Shown here piece after piece: positions 31,507 through 40,604 of a DNA stretch of 64,000 nt. The position numbers were made by a program, and so were the translations under genes. Positions within the stretch are counted from its first letter, which is position 1. Every line of letters starts with the position of its first letter. The stretch is taken from positions 43,557 to 107,556 of the forward strand of contig DAIDJG010000093.1 of the NCBI GenBank assembly GCA_027451445.1, in the 5' to 3' direction. This DNA comes from Singulisphaera sp. (lineage in GTDB: Bacteria; Planctomycetota; Planctomycetia; Isosphaerales; Isosphaeraceae). The notes under the pieces are model-generated. The model searched no databases. It was not told the DNA's origin and worked only from the letters and a program-made list of their open reading frames with translations.

Positions 31507-31734
31507 CTAATCTGGTCGGCAATTCGGAACATCAAGCAGGACAAAGAGTTACGGACAGAAGGTAGATACAGATCGGCAGATGTGGGGGAATAAGTGGAAG
31601 GCTAGGGGGACAGGAGAAAATGGGTGAGTCGCTATTGCGGGGGAACGGGACACGAGGAGTTAAAGATAGAGGTAGGCCCGTTCCTGGCCACCTCCGAAAT
31701 AACGATAGCCGAAAACTATTGCAAAATAACTCCG

Positions 31735-31785
31735 AAACTCCGAAATCGTTGATACTTCTCAACTTGTGTATTTCGGAGTTTTTTT
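31735..31785 (+). terminator. Terminator-like hairpin with T-run
   Basis: AAACTCCGAAAT (31735-31746) pairs with ATTTCGGAGTTT (31770-31781), followed by further T residues (seven in all from 31779). The 23-base loop is long for an intrinsic terminator. CTCCGAAA recurs at 31692, 31731, 31739 and 31799, so part of the pairing comes from a local repeat. No gene ends nearby, so it may stop read-through from the sigma fusion. Confidence 0.5.
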
Positions 31786-31985
31786 GCGGCGGCGAAACTC
31801 CGAAACACCCGCCATGCGTGGAGGGCAACTGCGGGAGAGTTGCGCCCAACGGTGAGGAACGTCCAGGCATGGAGAACCCGTGGCGTTTGACGGTGGGTCT
31901 CCCCTTTTTTCAGTGCAATCGCGCCGTCGATCGCTTAAACATAAGGGCCATTCTCGTCTTTTCGTTGCTGTGGAGTCGACCTGAG

Positions 31986-32804
31986 ATGCGCCACGCGTTT
32001 GGAGTCTTTGCGCTGTCCCTCGCCATCGGAGCCTACCTTTTCACGCTTCCCGTCGCCGCGTCGGGAGCGGACGAGCCTCCCCGCGCCGAGGGATGGCGCC
32101 CGTTATTCAACGGCAAGGACTTCAGCGGCTGGAAGTTCCGCAATCCCGCGGCCAAGAAGGTCTGGGTCGTGTGCGACGATGTGAAGCTCGACCCGGCGAA
32201 CCCCGCGCGGTTGCTGCCTGTTGGCTCAGGGGGCGGCCCGAACGCGGTGATGCTGTGCGGTGACGATGGACGCGGCTCCGACATCATGACCGAAGCCGAC
32301 TTCAACGATTACGAGCTGCACGTGGAGTTCACCGTCCCCAAGGGGAGCAACTCGGGCGTCTACAACCGCGGCCTCTACGAGATCCAGGTCTTCGACAGTT
32401 TCGGTGTCCCCAAGCTCAGCTTTCACGACTGCGGTGCGCTCTACGAACGCGCGTTCCCCAAGGAAAACCTCTCGAAGCCACCCGGAGAATGGCAGACGTT
32501 CGACATCACTCTCAAGGGGAAGCGGATCTCGCTCGTTTGGAACGGTCAAAGCGTCTACAAGGACATGGATATTCGCTATGGAGAAACGGACAAAGCGGCG
32601 TTTGACCGTCTCAATCAAGAGAACGAGTCCAAGCTTCCCGAGCTCCGTGTGACGCTGGAAAAGAAGGGCGACCGCTACATCGGCTACTTTGGCGAGGGGG
32701 GCACGCGCGCCAGTCTCCCCGGCATCGACCGCCCCGGCCCGATTCTGTTTCAGGGGGACCACGGACCCGTGGCGTATCGTAACGTCCGAATTCGACCGCT
32801 CTGA
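31986..32804 (+). CDS. DUF1080 / 3-keto-disaccharide hydrolase family protein
   Basis: A 272-residue exported protein. The signal peptide is residues 1-25 (HAFGVFALSLAIGAYLFTLP). The mature part is a concanavalin-like beta sandwich with family landmarks: GWRPLFNGKDFSGWKF, DIMTEADFNDYELHVEF, GSNSGVYNRGLYEIQV, PPGEWQTFDITLKGKRISL, GPILFQGDHGPVAYRNVRI. The family includes 3-keto-disaccharide hydrolases and sugar-binding proteins. ATG 31986 is chosen because it begins the signal peptide; the frame extends to 31620 through non-coding sequence with repeats. The substrate is unknown. Confidence 0.86.
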   Translation: MRHAFGVFALSLAIGAYLFTLPVAASGADEPPRAEGWRPLFNGKDFSGWKFRNPAAKKVWVVCDDVKLDPANPARLLPVGSGGGPNAVMLCGDDGRGSDIMTEADFNDYELHVEFTVPKGSNSGVYNRGLYEIQVFDSFGVPKLSFHDCGALYERAFPKENLSKPPGEWQTFDITLKGKRISLVWNGQSVYKDMDIRYGETDKAAFDRLNQENESKLPELRVTLEKKGDRYIGYFGEGGTRASLPGIDRPGPILFQGDHGPVAYRNVRIRPL

Positions 32805-32906
32805 GCGTGACGTCGGACGGTCGCAGCTCCAACCCGATCGTGTTATCGTAGGTGGATGCCGAATTCCCCCCAGAGCCCAGACTCGCCTCCTGCCGGGCCT
32901 TTATCG

Positions 32907-34190
32907 ATGAATACGCTACGCGTCACGCTGGATTATGGCCGCACGGGATTGTCGGTGGAGTTGCCGGCCGACCGAGTGGTCGGGCCGCTTGCGATCCGCG
33001 ATGCACGTCATCTCGCGGATCCCGAAGAGGCGGTCATCGCGGCCCTCGAGCGGCCGACGGGGAGCCCGCCGTTGCGGGAAATCGCCCGAGGCAAACGGAA
33101 CGCGTGCATCCTCGTCTGCGACATCACCAGGCCGGTTCCCAATGAAACGCTCTTGAGGCCGATGCTCCAGGTGCTCCAGGAGTCGGGGCTGGAACGCGAA
33201 CATGTGCGGATCCTGGTCGCCACGGGTCTGCATCGCCCGAGCACCGACGCGGAGAAACGCGAGATGCTCGGCGACGAGATTGCGTCGCGCTATCGGGTCG
33301 AAGACCACTATGGGACCCGCCTCGAAGAGCACACCTACCTGGGGACGACCCCGCGCGGCGTGCCGGCCTGGATCGATACGCGTTACGTCACGGCCGACCT
33401 GAAGATCGCGACGGGGCTCATCGAGCCCCACTTGATGGCAGGCTATTCGGGGGGACGGAAGCTCATTTGTCCCGGCGTGGCTGCGCTCGATACGGTCAAA
33501 CGGTGGCATAGTCCCGCGTTCCTTGAACATCCCAAGGCGGATTGCGGCTTTCTCGAAGGGAACCCCGTCCACGAGGAGAACACGCGGATCGCGCGGATGG
33601 CGGGGTGCGACTTCATCGTGAATGTCACGCTCGACAGTCAGCGCCGGGTGACGTCGGTCGTGGCTGGAGACATGGAGGAAGCGTTTCTCGAAGGCGTGAA
33701 GTTCGTCGAAGGCGTGGTGCGAGCGCCGGTGTCGTCGCCGGTGGATGTGGTGGTTACGAGCGCGGCGGGGTATCCGCTCGACACGACGTTTTACCAGTCG
33801 GTCAAGGGATTGACGGGGTGCCTTCCCATCGTCAAGCAGGGGGGGACGATCATCCTGGCGGCAAGTTTGTCGGAAGGGATCGGCAGCCCGGAGTTCGCCG
33901 GCCTGTTCCGTGAGCACAAGACGCTGCCGCTCTTCATGGAGCGAATTCTGGGGAAGGATTACTTCGTGATGGACCAATGGCAGCTCGAAGAGCTGGCCAA
34001 GGTGCGACGGAAGGCACGCGTGAAATACGTCTCGGACGGGCTCTCCGCCGAGGTGCTTTCGGGCCTCTTCGTCGAGCCGGCCGCGAGCGTGGAATCGGCC
34101 GTCTCCGAGGCGCTCGCCGAGCACGGGCCGGACGCTCGAATTGCAGTGATTCCCAAGGGGCCGTATGTCATACCCACTCTGGTAGGCTAA
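32907..34190 (+). CDS. larA: LarA family nickel-dependent racemase
   Basis: A 427-residue protein of the LarA (DUF2088) family, enzymes that racemise or epimerise 2-hydroxy acids using a nickel-pincer cofactor. Landmarks: [13 protein letters not shown] at the start, [28 protein letters not shown] (His of the active site), [18 protein letters not shown], then [10 protein letters not shown] and [20 protein letters not shown] 32907 matches the usual family N-terminus; ATG 32856 in frame adds a Pro-rich leader. The cofactor genes larB, larC and larE are not in the window. The substrate need not be lactate. Confidence 0.83.
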   Translation: MNTLRVTLDYGRTGLSVELPADRVVGPLAIRDARHLADPEEAVIAALERPTGSPPLREIARGKRNACILVCDITRPVPNETLLRPMLQVLQESGLEREHVRILVATGLHRPSTDAEKREMLGDEIASRYRVEDHYGTRLEEHTYLGTTPRGVPAWIDTRYVTADLKIATGLIEPHLMAGYSGGRKLICPGVAALDTVKRWHSPAFLEHPKADCGFLEGNPVHEENTRIARMAGCDFIVNVTLDSQRRVTSVVAGDMEEAFLEGVKFVEGVVRAPVSSPVDVVVTSAAGYPLDTTFYQSVKGLTGCLPIVKQGGTIILAASLSEGIGSPEFAGLFREHKTLPLFMERILGKDYFVMDQWQLEELAKVRRKARVKYVSDGLSAEVLSGLFVEPAASVESAVSEALAEHGPDARIAVIPKGPYVIPTLVG

Positions 34191-34226
34191 TCGACGTCGT
34201 TGTCGGGAACACGAGGGGGTTCAGTG

Positions 34227-35240
34227 ATGCGCAGCCGTTTTCTGATGGTGGCCGGACTGGTCGGCGTTTTGACCTTAGGCCATGAAATCTCAGCCTCGGA
34301 ACCGAGCAACGAAGCGATCAAGGCAGCGGCCGAGCGCGCTGTGTCGTTGATCGAGTCGAGCACCAAGGAATACCCTCATCAGCGCGATTGCTTTTCCTGT
34401 CATCATCAGGCCGTGCCGATGTTTGCGTTGACGCTCGCACAACAGCGAGGGTTCACGGTGAGTCAGGAGAATCTCCAGGATCAGCTCGAACTGACCACCA
34501 CCGACCTCCGAAACGCAATCGAGGATTATCGCAAAGGCAAGGGTCAGCCCGGCGGAGTCACCCGCGCTGGGTACGCGCTCTGGACGCTCGAACTGGGCGG
34601 CTGGAAGAGCGATGAAACGACCGCCGCAGTCACCGAGTTTCTGCTGGTGAATCCCAAGAACGACGATCACTGGAAATCGTTCTCAAACCGTCCGCCCTCC
34701 GAAGGGAGCCATTTTACGTCAACGTTTGTGGCTTTGCGGGGTCTTGATGCGTTTGGAGCGTTGGAGCAGGCCGAACGCCGCTCGGAACGCAGTCGGAAGG
34801 CGAAGGAATGGCTCGTGAAATCCGCGGGTGTGGACACGGAAGACCAGGTCTTCCGGCTCAGAGCGCTCCGCCTCGTCAAGGCGGACGAAGACGTGATCCG
34901 CGCCGCGACCGCCCGCTTGACCGAGAGCCAGCGCGCTGACGGTGGTTGGGCTCAGATCGCCAGTGGTGAATCCGACGCGTATGCGACTGGCCTCGTGCTC
35001 GCCGCACTTCATCAGGCGGGCGGTCTGCCGACCGATGATCCGGCCTTCCGACGAGGACTGGCTTATCTCATCAAGGAACAGAAACCGGACGGGTCGTGGT
35101 ACGTGAAGAGCCGGAGCCGTCCGTTTCAAACCTACTTCGAGAGTGGGTTCCCTCACGGGAAGGATCAGTTCATCTCCGTTTCGGGCAGTTCCTGGGCGAC
35201 CGCAGCGCTCCTGTTGGCGTTGCCGAAGCGCGCGGAGTGA
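34227..35240 (+). CDS. Exported cyclase-barrel (squalene-hopene-type fold) protein with CxxCH
   Basis: A 337-residue protein with a signal peptide (residues 1-24). RDCFSCHHQAVPMFAL near residue 55 holds a CxxCH motif, a possible covalent heme-c or metal site. The rest is an alpha/alpha toroid like prenyltransferases and squalene cyclases (TRAGYALWTLELGGWKSDE, ESQRADGGWAQIASGESDAY, KEQKPDGSWYVKSRSRPFQ). The QRADGGW and QKPDGSW motifs are QW-type repeats. The DxDD acid motif of true cyclases is absent, so catalysis of cyclisation is unlikely. Exported QW proteins with CxxCH are frequent in planctomycetes but unexplained. Confidence 0.74.
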   Translation: MRSRFLMVAGLVGVLTLGHEISASEPSNEAIKAAAERAVSLIESSTKEYPHQRDCFSCHHQAVPMFALTLAQQRGFTVSQENLQDQLELTTTDLRNAIEDYRKGKGQPGGVTRAGYALWTLELGGWKSDETTAAVTEFLLVNPKNDDHWKSFSNRPPSEGSHFTSTFVALRGLDAFGALEQAERRSERSRKAKEWLVKSAGVDTEDQVFRLRALRLVKADEDVIRAATARLTESQRADGGWAQIASGESDAYATGLVLAALHQAGGLPTDDPAFRRGLAYLIKEQKPDGSWYVKSRSRPFQTYFESGFPHGKDQFISVSGSSWATAALLLALPKRAE

Positions 35241-35520
35241 TCGGCGAGTTCACGGGTATTGCGGTCTGACCTTGCCCGATTTCGGTCTTCTCGGCACAAT
35301 CAGCTCGATTTGACCCATCGCAAAGAACGGTTCAAACAAATCGCAAAGAACAGGAAGACTGGTCGCTCGGGGGCGTGCATCTCTGGGCCGACTCGAAGCC
35401 GGGGCAGGCCGAGTTCATACTCGAAGACAGGTGATGGGAGCCAGGCGCTCCTCGGATAAAAGAGCCTGCGGCATCGACGTCTTCGGAACGTACGACGACC
35501 TCTGACTCGAGGGTTTGCGA

Positions 35521-36567
35521 ATGGTCGGCATCGGCGTAGTGGGCATCGGTTTCATGGGGATGATCCACTTCCTCGCGGCTCGGCAGCTCAAGGGAGGTCG
35601 TGTCGTCGCGCTTTGTAGTCGGGATCCGCGAAAGCTTGCCGGTGATTGGACGAGCATTCAAGGGAATTTCGGGCCGCGAGGGACCCAGATGGATCTCTCC
35701 GGCCTGTCGACCTATACGGACGTCGCGGGTCTTCTGGCTGACCCTAAAGTCGATCTTGTCGACCTTTGCCTGCCGAACGACGAACATGCCAGGATCGCCC
35801 TCCAGGCGCTCGAGGCCGGCAAGCACGTCCTCGTCGAGAAACCCATCGCGCTGACGACCGCTGATGCCGACGCGATGGTCGCCGCTGCGCGTGCCAACGG
35901 GCGGCTGCTCATGGTGGCGCACGTGCTTCCCTTTTTCCCCGAATTCGCCTTCGCGGCGGACGCGGTCCGATCGGGACGGTATGGCCGTTTGCGTGCCGCG
36001 CACCTGTCGCGCGTGATCGCGCAGCCCGACTGGTCGCGGGGGATTGCGGACGCCGATCGGAGCGGGGGACCGGCGATCGATCTGCACATTCACGATACCC
36101 ACTACATCGGATTGGTTTGCGGCGTGCCGACCGCGGTGCAATCGCGCGGAGTGGTTGAGGGAAACGCGGTCGTTCACCTGCTGACCCAGTATCTTTATGA
36201 CGACCCTAACCTCTCCGTTTCCGCGTTATCGGGCGCTTTGAGCCAGAAGGGGCGGCCGTTCACGCACGGCTTCGAGTTCTACCTCGAAGGAGCGACGCTC
36301 GCGTTCGAGTTTGCCAATTTGGGAGGCGAAGGGCATGTGGCAACGCCTCTGTCGGTCATTCTTCCCGATGGGACCGTCGAGCGCCCGGCGCTCGGGTCGG
36401 GCGATCCGATTGATGCGTTTGCGGCGGAGTTGAGCGTTGCCGTCGACGCGGCGGCAACCGGAGTGGACGCCCCGCAGCTCTCCGGGGAGCTGGCCCGGCA
36501 GGCCCTCATGATTTGCCACGCGGAGATCGAAAGCGTGAAGACGAACCGGCGCATTAAGATCGGCTAA
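35521..36567 (+). CDS. Gfo/Idh/MocA family oxidoreductase
   Basis: A 348-residue NAD(P)-dependent oxidoreductase. The Rossmann fold starts at once (VGIGVVGIGFMGMIHFLAAR) and continues to the EKPIAL motif near residue 105 (LEAGKHVLVEKPIAL). The C-terminal half has GGPAIDLHIHDTHYIGLVCG, with the catalytic-region Asp/His residues, and ends in an alpha/beta sheet domain. GAGGG stands 8 bases before ATG 35521; the TTG two codons earlier is possible. Substrates in the family are sugars or inositols. It has no close partner gene, so the substrate cannot be named. Confidence 0.87.
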   Translation: MVGIGVVGIGFMGMIHFLAARQLKGGRVVALCSRDPRKLAGDWTSIQGNFGPRGTQMDLSGLSTYTDVAGLLADPKVDLVDLCLPNDEHARIALQALEAGKHVLVEKPIALTTADADAMVAAARANGRLLMVAHVLPFFPEFAFAADAVRSGRYGRLRAAHLSRVIAQPDWSRGIADADRSGGPAIDLHIHDTHYIGLVCGVPTAVQSRGVVEGNAVVHLLTQYLYDDPNLSVSALSGALSQKGRPFTHGFEFYLEGATLAFEFANLGGEGHVATPLSVILPDGTVERPALGSGDPIDAFAAELSVAVDAAATGVDAPQLSGELARQALMICHAEIESVKTNRRIKIG

Positions 36568-36742
36568 CGACGACGACCAGGCACCTGAAGTTTCGGTAAA
36601 GAAGTTTCCCCGCGGCCTCCAAGGAAAGGATTTCCGCATCGAGGCAGCACTTTCCCTCAAGCCAGGCGCCGGCTCATTCCGATGCCGAAACCATCGGAGG
36701 AGGGGAGTTGGGGGTCGAAGCCCGAACAGGAGGGGTGGGCTT

Positions 36743-37564
36743 ATGTCGTTGATCTTGTCGGAGCTGATTCACTCGACCGCCGTGATCGATCCCCGCGCGG
36801 AGCTGGCTCCCACAGTCGAAGTGGGGCCTTACGCGATCATCGAAGGCGACGTGCGCGTCGGGCACGGCTGCGTCATCGAGGGGCATGCCTGCCTGAGCGG
36901 GCCACTGATCATGGGGCGCGACAACTTCGTCGGTCACGGCGCAGTGCTGGGGAAAAATCCCCAGCATCGCGGTTACCGCGACGAACCGACGCTCCTTCGC
37001 ATTGGCGACGGCAACATCATTCGCGAACACGTCACCATCCACCGCGGCACCGACCAGGGCGGGGGCGAGACGGTCGTGGGCGACAACAACATGTTCATGG
37101 TCGGCAGTCACGTCGGACATGACTGCCGCGTGGGCAACGGCTGTACGCTCGTCAACGGTGCCCTTGTCGCGGGCCATGTCGAGCTGCACGATGGGTGCAT
37201 CCTCTCGGGGCACGCAGCGATCCAGCAGCGCGTTCGGATTGGCCGACTCGCGATGCTCGGGGGGTTGGCCTCGACGACCAAAGACATCCCGCCGTTCGTG
37301 CTGGCGCAGGGTTACAACAACGTCTCGGGGCTTAACATCGTCGGACTCCGCCGTGCGGGGCTCTCAGCGCAGACGATTGCCGCCTTGCGCGAGGCCTACC
37401 GGATCCTTTACAAGGAAGGCCGCACGCGCGGTAACGCGCTCGAACGGATCGAGGCGGACCTGGGTGGAATCTCCGAAGTCGCCGAGTTCGTGAGCTTTGT
37501 GCGCAGCTCGACGATCGGCGTCAGCTCGGCGCGAGGCGGCGACCGAGAGGCTCGAACGTTCTAG
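36743..37564 (+). CDS. lpxA: UDP-N-acetylglucosamine acyltransferase
   Basis: A 273-residue protein of hexapeptide repeats (LIHSTAVIDPRAELAPTVEV, IIEGDVRVGHGCVIEGHACL) forming a left-handed beta helix, the first enzyme of lipid A synthesis in the cytoplasm. MVGSHVGHDCRVG near residue 118 supplies the catalytic His. LRRAGLSAQTIAALREAYRI starts the C-terminal helical domain typical of LpxA. GGAGGGG precedes ATG 36743. lpxD, fabZ and lpxB are not adjacent, unlike in proteobacteria. It supports a Gram-negative type outer membrane in this organism. Confidence 0.88.
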   Translation: MSLILSELIHSTAVIDPRAELAPTVEVGPYAIIEGDVRVGHGCVIEGHACLSGPLIMGRDNFVGHGAVLGKNPQHRGYRDEPTLLRIGDGNIIREHVTIHRGTDQGGGETVVGDNNMFMVGSHVGHDCRVGNGCTLVNGALVAGHVELHDGCILSGHAAIQQRVRIGRLAMLGGLASTTKDIPPFVLAQGYNNVSGLNIVGLRRAGLSAQTIAALREAYRILYKEGRTRGNALERIEADLGGISEVAEFVSFVRSSTIGVSSARGGDREARTF

Positions 37565-37588
37565 AAGAACCCTCAGCGCGGAGAACCT

Positions 37589-37975
37589 TTAAGCCTTTTC
37601 GTCCGTCTGACGGGGTAAATCCGCCGGCGCTTCGTTGGACCCTGGCATTGGAGCGTCACTCAACGGCGGCGACGGTTTCTTTGCGGGTCTGGGGAAATCG
37701 AGAGCATCGTCCCACAATCCTCGCCCTTTGCCGCCACGGCTCGTAGCGCTTTTCAAGAGCTCGCGAACTCGCTGAAACTCGGCGTCGCTCAACTCGCCCG
37801 CGGCGTGCGCTTCGCGGAACTCCTGGATGAGTTCCTCCGGCGTGACCGCGTCATCGTCGCCCTGCCCGTGCGTTTCGCGCCAGACCCGAAGCGTCCAGAT
37901 GACGCCCACGATGATCGCGAGGGTCAGCAAGATCAAAGGGAGATACGGCGGAAGCTTGCTGGTAAGGTCGGGCAC
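37589..37975 (-). CDS. Small membrane protein with SHOCT-like helix pair
   Basis: A 128-residue protein starting at GTG 37975 (GGGGAG 9 bases upstream). One membrane helix (LPLILLTLAIIVGVIWTL, about residues 12-29) is followed by TPEELIQEFREAHAAGELSD, which resembles the short C-terminal SHOCT-type oligomerisation motif. The tail is Pro-rich. It converges on lpxA with 24 bases between stops. The function is unknown. Confidence 0.63.
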   Translation of the reverse strand: MPDLTSKLPPYLPLILLTLAIIVGVIWTLRVWRETHGQGDDDAVTPEELIQEFREAHAAGELSDAEFQRVRELLKSATSRGGKGRGLWDDALDFPRPAKKPSPPLSDAPMPGSNEAPADLPRQTDEKA

Positions 37976-38268
37976 GATTTGAGCGCTCCCCGTGGGCGAT
38001 CCGCGTCCGCGTGGGCTATCGCGTGGTTCGGTTGCTATCCCGCGTCTCCTATTGTGGATCTGGGCCCCGGCAATTTCCAGATGTCATCGCTGGGCATCCA
38101 GAACGACGAAAAGAAAAGCCATCGCTTGCCGGTCAACGTGCGTGGGGTATAATTTTCCTCTTAGAGTGGCGACAGATCGATCAGGATGATCGAGAAGGAT
38201 TCACGGGCCCGAAGTGAGGAGGGGCCTTGAACCACCCCCGGTCGGGGGAACTCACGGGAGGGTTGCGA

Positions 38269-38802
38269 ATGTTGCGCCGTCCGGTCCTCGGTCTTGCCTA
38301 TCTGATTGGCATTTCCTTACTCTTGCCCGCGACCAGCTCGGCTCAAATCGCGGGGTCGGCGACATCGGGGGTGGATCCGTTCGCGTCCTACTACGGCTTC
38401 TACCTCCCCAATCAGGCTTATCAAGCGGCGCAAACGCGCGTGGAAGACACGATCAACGCGATCACGGTCGTTCGCCAGCAGAATGCGATGGCACAGCGGA
38501 ACGGTTTGTACGACGCTCGGTCCCGGTTCGACATCGACGAAGACCAGGACCTATTCCGGCCTTACGCGCCCACACGGAGGGGCGAACGCGCCGGCGGTTT
38601 GACCACGACAAACGTGTTCGGGGGCAATGTTCGGGGTACGGGTCCGCCCCTCTACTACAACCGAACGGCCCGGTATTTCCCCACGCTCAAACAGGCCCAC
38701 GGGCCGAATCGCAATCTTATGTCGCTGCGGACGCGCGGCGCCGGTGCGGGCATAGGGGGAATGGGGTTGCCAGGCATGTCAATCGGCGCCGGGCCCCGGT
38801 AG
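38269..38802 (+). CDS. Exported hypothetical protein
   Basis: A 177-residue protein with a signal peptide (LRRPVLGLAYLIGISLLLP, cleaving near SSA-QI). The mature part is rich in Gly, Arg, Tyr and Asn (DPFASYYGFYLPNQAYQAA, GGLTTTNVFGGNVRG) without a recognised domain; similar proteins recur in planctomycetes. ATG 38269 has GGGAGGG at 7 bases; the TTG at 38227 in frame is less likely. The gap 38803-39033 shows nothing. Confidence 0.62.
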   Translation: MLRRPVLGLAYLIGISLLLPATSSAQIAGSATSGVDPFASYYGFYLPNQAYQAAQTRVEDTINAITVVRQQNAMAQRNGLYDARSRFDIDEDQDLFRPYAPTRRGERAGGLTTTNVFGGNVRGTGPPLYYNRTARYFPTLKQAHGPNRNLMSLRTRGAGAGIGGMGLPGMSIGAGPR

Positions 38803-39033
38803 TGTCCGCCTGGTCGTTTGCGCGAGGCCGCCTGTGGTATTTCTCGAGACGAACCGCATGGCCCGTTTTTCGGTTCTGGGTCAGTGGTCGAAAGACTCCG
38901 TCTAAGGACAGCCCTGCTGGTCTGAGAAAGGAACTTGCGAGCGGGGGTGGTGTTTGTTACGAGGTGGGACGACTCGTGTGAGGTGATTCGCAGGGTCTCG
39001 TATTGTGTGTGTTGAGTGGAATGGGGATCGTTG

Positions 39034-39531
39034 ATGGCCGCGGAACAACAGCGTCTTTCTCCCACGGAGCGTGCCAACCTCGTTGCCTATCTCGATGGGG
39101 AATTGAACGACGCCGAATCCCGGGCAATCGCCACGAAGTTGACGCAGAGCCCCACCGCGCGCCGAGAGATCGAGATCCTGGAGAAGACCTGGGAGATGCT
39201 CGACCTCTTGCCCCGACCGAAAGCGTCGGAGCAACTGGCCAACCGCACACTGACCGAAATGCAGGAGATCGCCCTTCATGGCGGTCGCATGGAGTCGACC
39301 TTCAAACTCCTGGGTCAGCGTGCTCGGCGCATCGGACTCGCGTTGACTGCGTCGTTGTGCGCGTTCTTCGTTGGCTACGCGATTATGCAGTGGGTCTGGC
39401 CCAATCCCACGGCGCGGCTGGCCCGTGATCTTACCCTGGCGGAACATCTGGACGAGTATCGCGACGTGGGAACGTTTGAATTTCTTGATGCACTTTCCGA
39501 AACTCCCGAATTCGCCTCCGATCGCGACTGA
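39034..39531 (+). CDS. Anti-sigma-factor-like membrane protein
   Basis: A 165-residue protein. Residues 8-65 (SPTERANLVAYLDGELNDAE, ATKLTQSPTARREIEILEKT) form the small helical domain seen at the start of zinc-type anti-sigma factors, but without the His/Cys ligands. A membrane helix follows (LALTASLCAFFVGYAIMQWV, about residues 97-116) and then a short outward tail. No sigma gene is adjacent. The stop overlaps the start of the next gene (ACTGATGA), so the two are co-translated. It may act as a membrane anchor or regulator with the next protein. Confidence 0.66.
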   Translation: MAAEQQRLSPTERANLVAYLDGELNDAESRAIATKLTQSPTARREIEILEKTWEMLDLLPRPKASEQLANRTLTEMQEIALHGGRMESTFKLLGQRARRIGLALTASLCAFFVGYAIMQWVWPNPTARLARDLTLAEHLDEYRDVGTFEFLDALSETPEFASDRD

Positions 39532-40574
39532 TGAACGACCTGACGCACCGCTCCCGAGGTTTTCGGATGCGATTTTCGCCAAGTCTGTTTTCCCTGGCTT
39601 TGGTCTCCGTGCTTGCTTTCACCCCTAGCGCGCGGGCGGATGAGCAAGCGAACTGGGAGCGGCTGCGATCGATGCCCCGCGATCAGCGGGCGGCGTTGCT
39701 CGACGAATTGAAACGATTCGATGCGCTCAAGCCGGAGGAGCAAAAAGCGATCCGTGCGCTCGACGAGAAAATGGCGAGCCTGCCGGCCGAAGACCAGGTA
39801 CGGTATCGTTCCGTCCTCAGACGCTATCACCTCTGGCTTCAAAACCTCACCGACGCGCAACGAAGCCAACTGAGCACAGCGTCGCCCGACGCGAGGCTGA
39901 AGCTGGTCTCGGAATTCCGCAAGAAGCAGAGCGAGGCCGGCTCACAGGAGTTTTCGCAGACCATTCTCCAACTTGCGGATTTCGGGGTCTTACCGCCCAT
40001 CGAGACAGCGCATCAGATTCGAATCTGGCAGAAGTGCAGCCCTGAGGAACGAAAGAAGCTCGAGAAACTAACCAACACCGCAGAACTCAAGACTCAGCTC
40101 AACGACCTCGGCAAGACTTATGGGTTGAGAAGGGCTGAGCCCTTACTCTCGAAAATGGACGACGACGCGCTCTACACTCGATTGGAGGCTTACCTCCAGT
40201 CCAAGGGGGTTGCAAGCTTCTTGGTTCCCAAGGGTGCAGAGAAGACCTACAAGAAGAGAGAGGGCGTCAAGGATCTCAGGAAACGGGCATTGGTTGAGAA
40301 CTATTACTTTATCTTGAACCCGCCCGCGCCCGTGAGTGCGGAGAACCTCTGGCGGTTCGACGCCTCGTTGCCGTCGTGGATACGATCCTCCTTCGATCAC
40401 TTGCCATCGATCGAGACGCGTCGGCGACTGACGATTCTCTATCGGCTGCTTTATCCGCCGGGCGAGGAAATGCCCGCCGCGAAATCGGCCGCAACCAAAA
40501 AGGCCGAGGCTCCGAAGGCAAACCCGGCCCCCGCCAATCCCGTCCCACCCGCAAGGCCGGCGACTCCGCTTTGA
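39531..40574 (+). CDS. Exported helical protein, partner of the anti-sigma-like gene
   Basis: A 347-residue protein with a signal peptide (about residues 13-36, RFSPSLFSLALVSVLAFTPS) and long helices (NWERLRSMPRDQRAALLDEL, KPEEQKAIRALDEKMASLP) resembling DUF3106-type repeats, in which 'W..L...R' units recur. The C-terminus is an Ala/Pro/Lys-rich tail. It overlaps the anti-sigma-like gene by one base, a pairing I recall as common in planctomycetes. It could be the periplasmic sensor half of a signalling pair. That is inference. Confidence 0.66.
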   Translation: MNDLTHRSRGFRMRFSPSLFSLALVSVLAFTPSARADEQANWERLRSMPRDQRAALLDELKRFDALKPEEQKAIRALDEKMASLPAEDQVRYRSVLRRYHLWLQNLTDAQRSQLSTASPDARLKLVSEFRKKQSEAGSQEFSQTILQLADFGVLPPIETAHQIRIWQKCSPEERKKLEKLTNTAELKTQLNDLGKTYGLRRAEPLLSKMDDDALYTRLEAYLQSKGVASFLVPKGAEKTYKKREGVKDLRKRALVENYYFILNPPAPVSAENLWRFDASLPSWIRSSFDHLPSIETRRRLTILYRLLYPPGEEMPAAKSAATKKAEAPKANPAPANPVPPARPATPL

Positions 40575-40604
40575 AGGATCGTTGGTGTGAGAGAGGGGGG
40601 CTTC

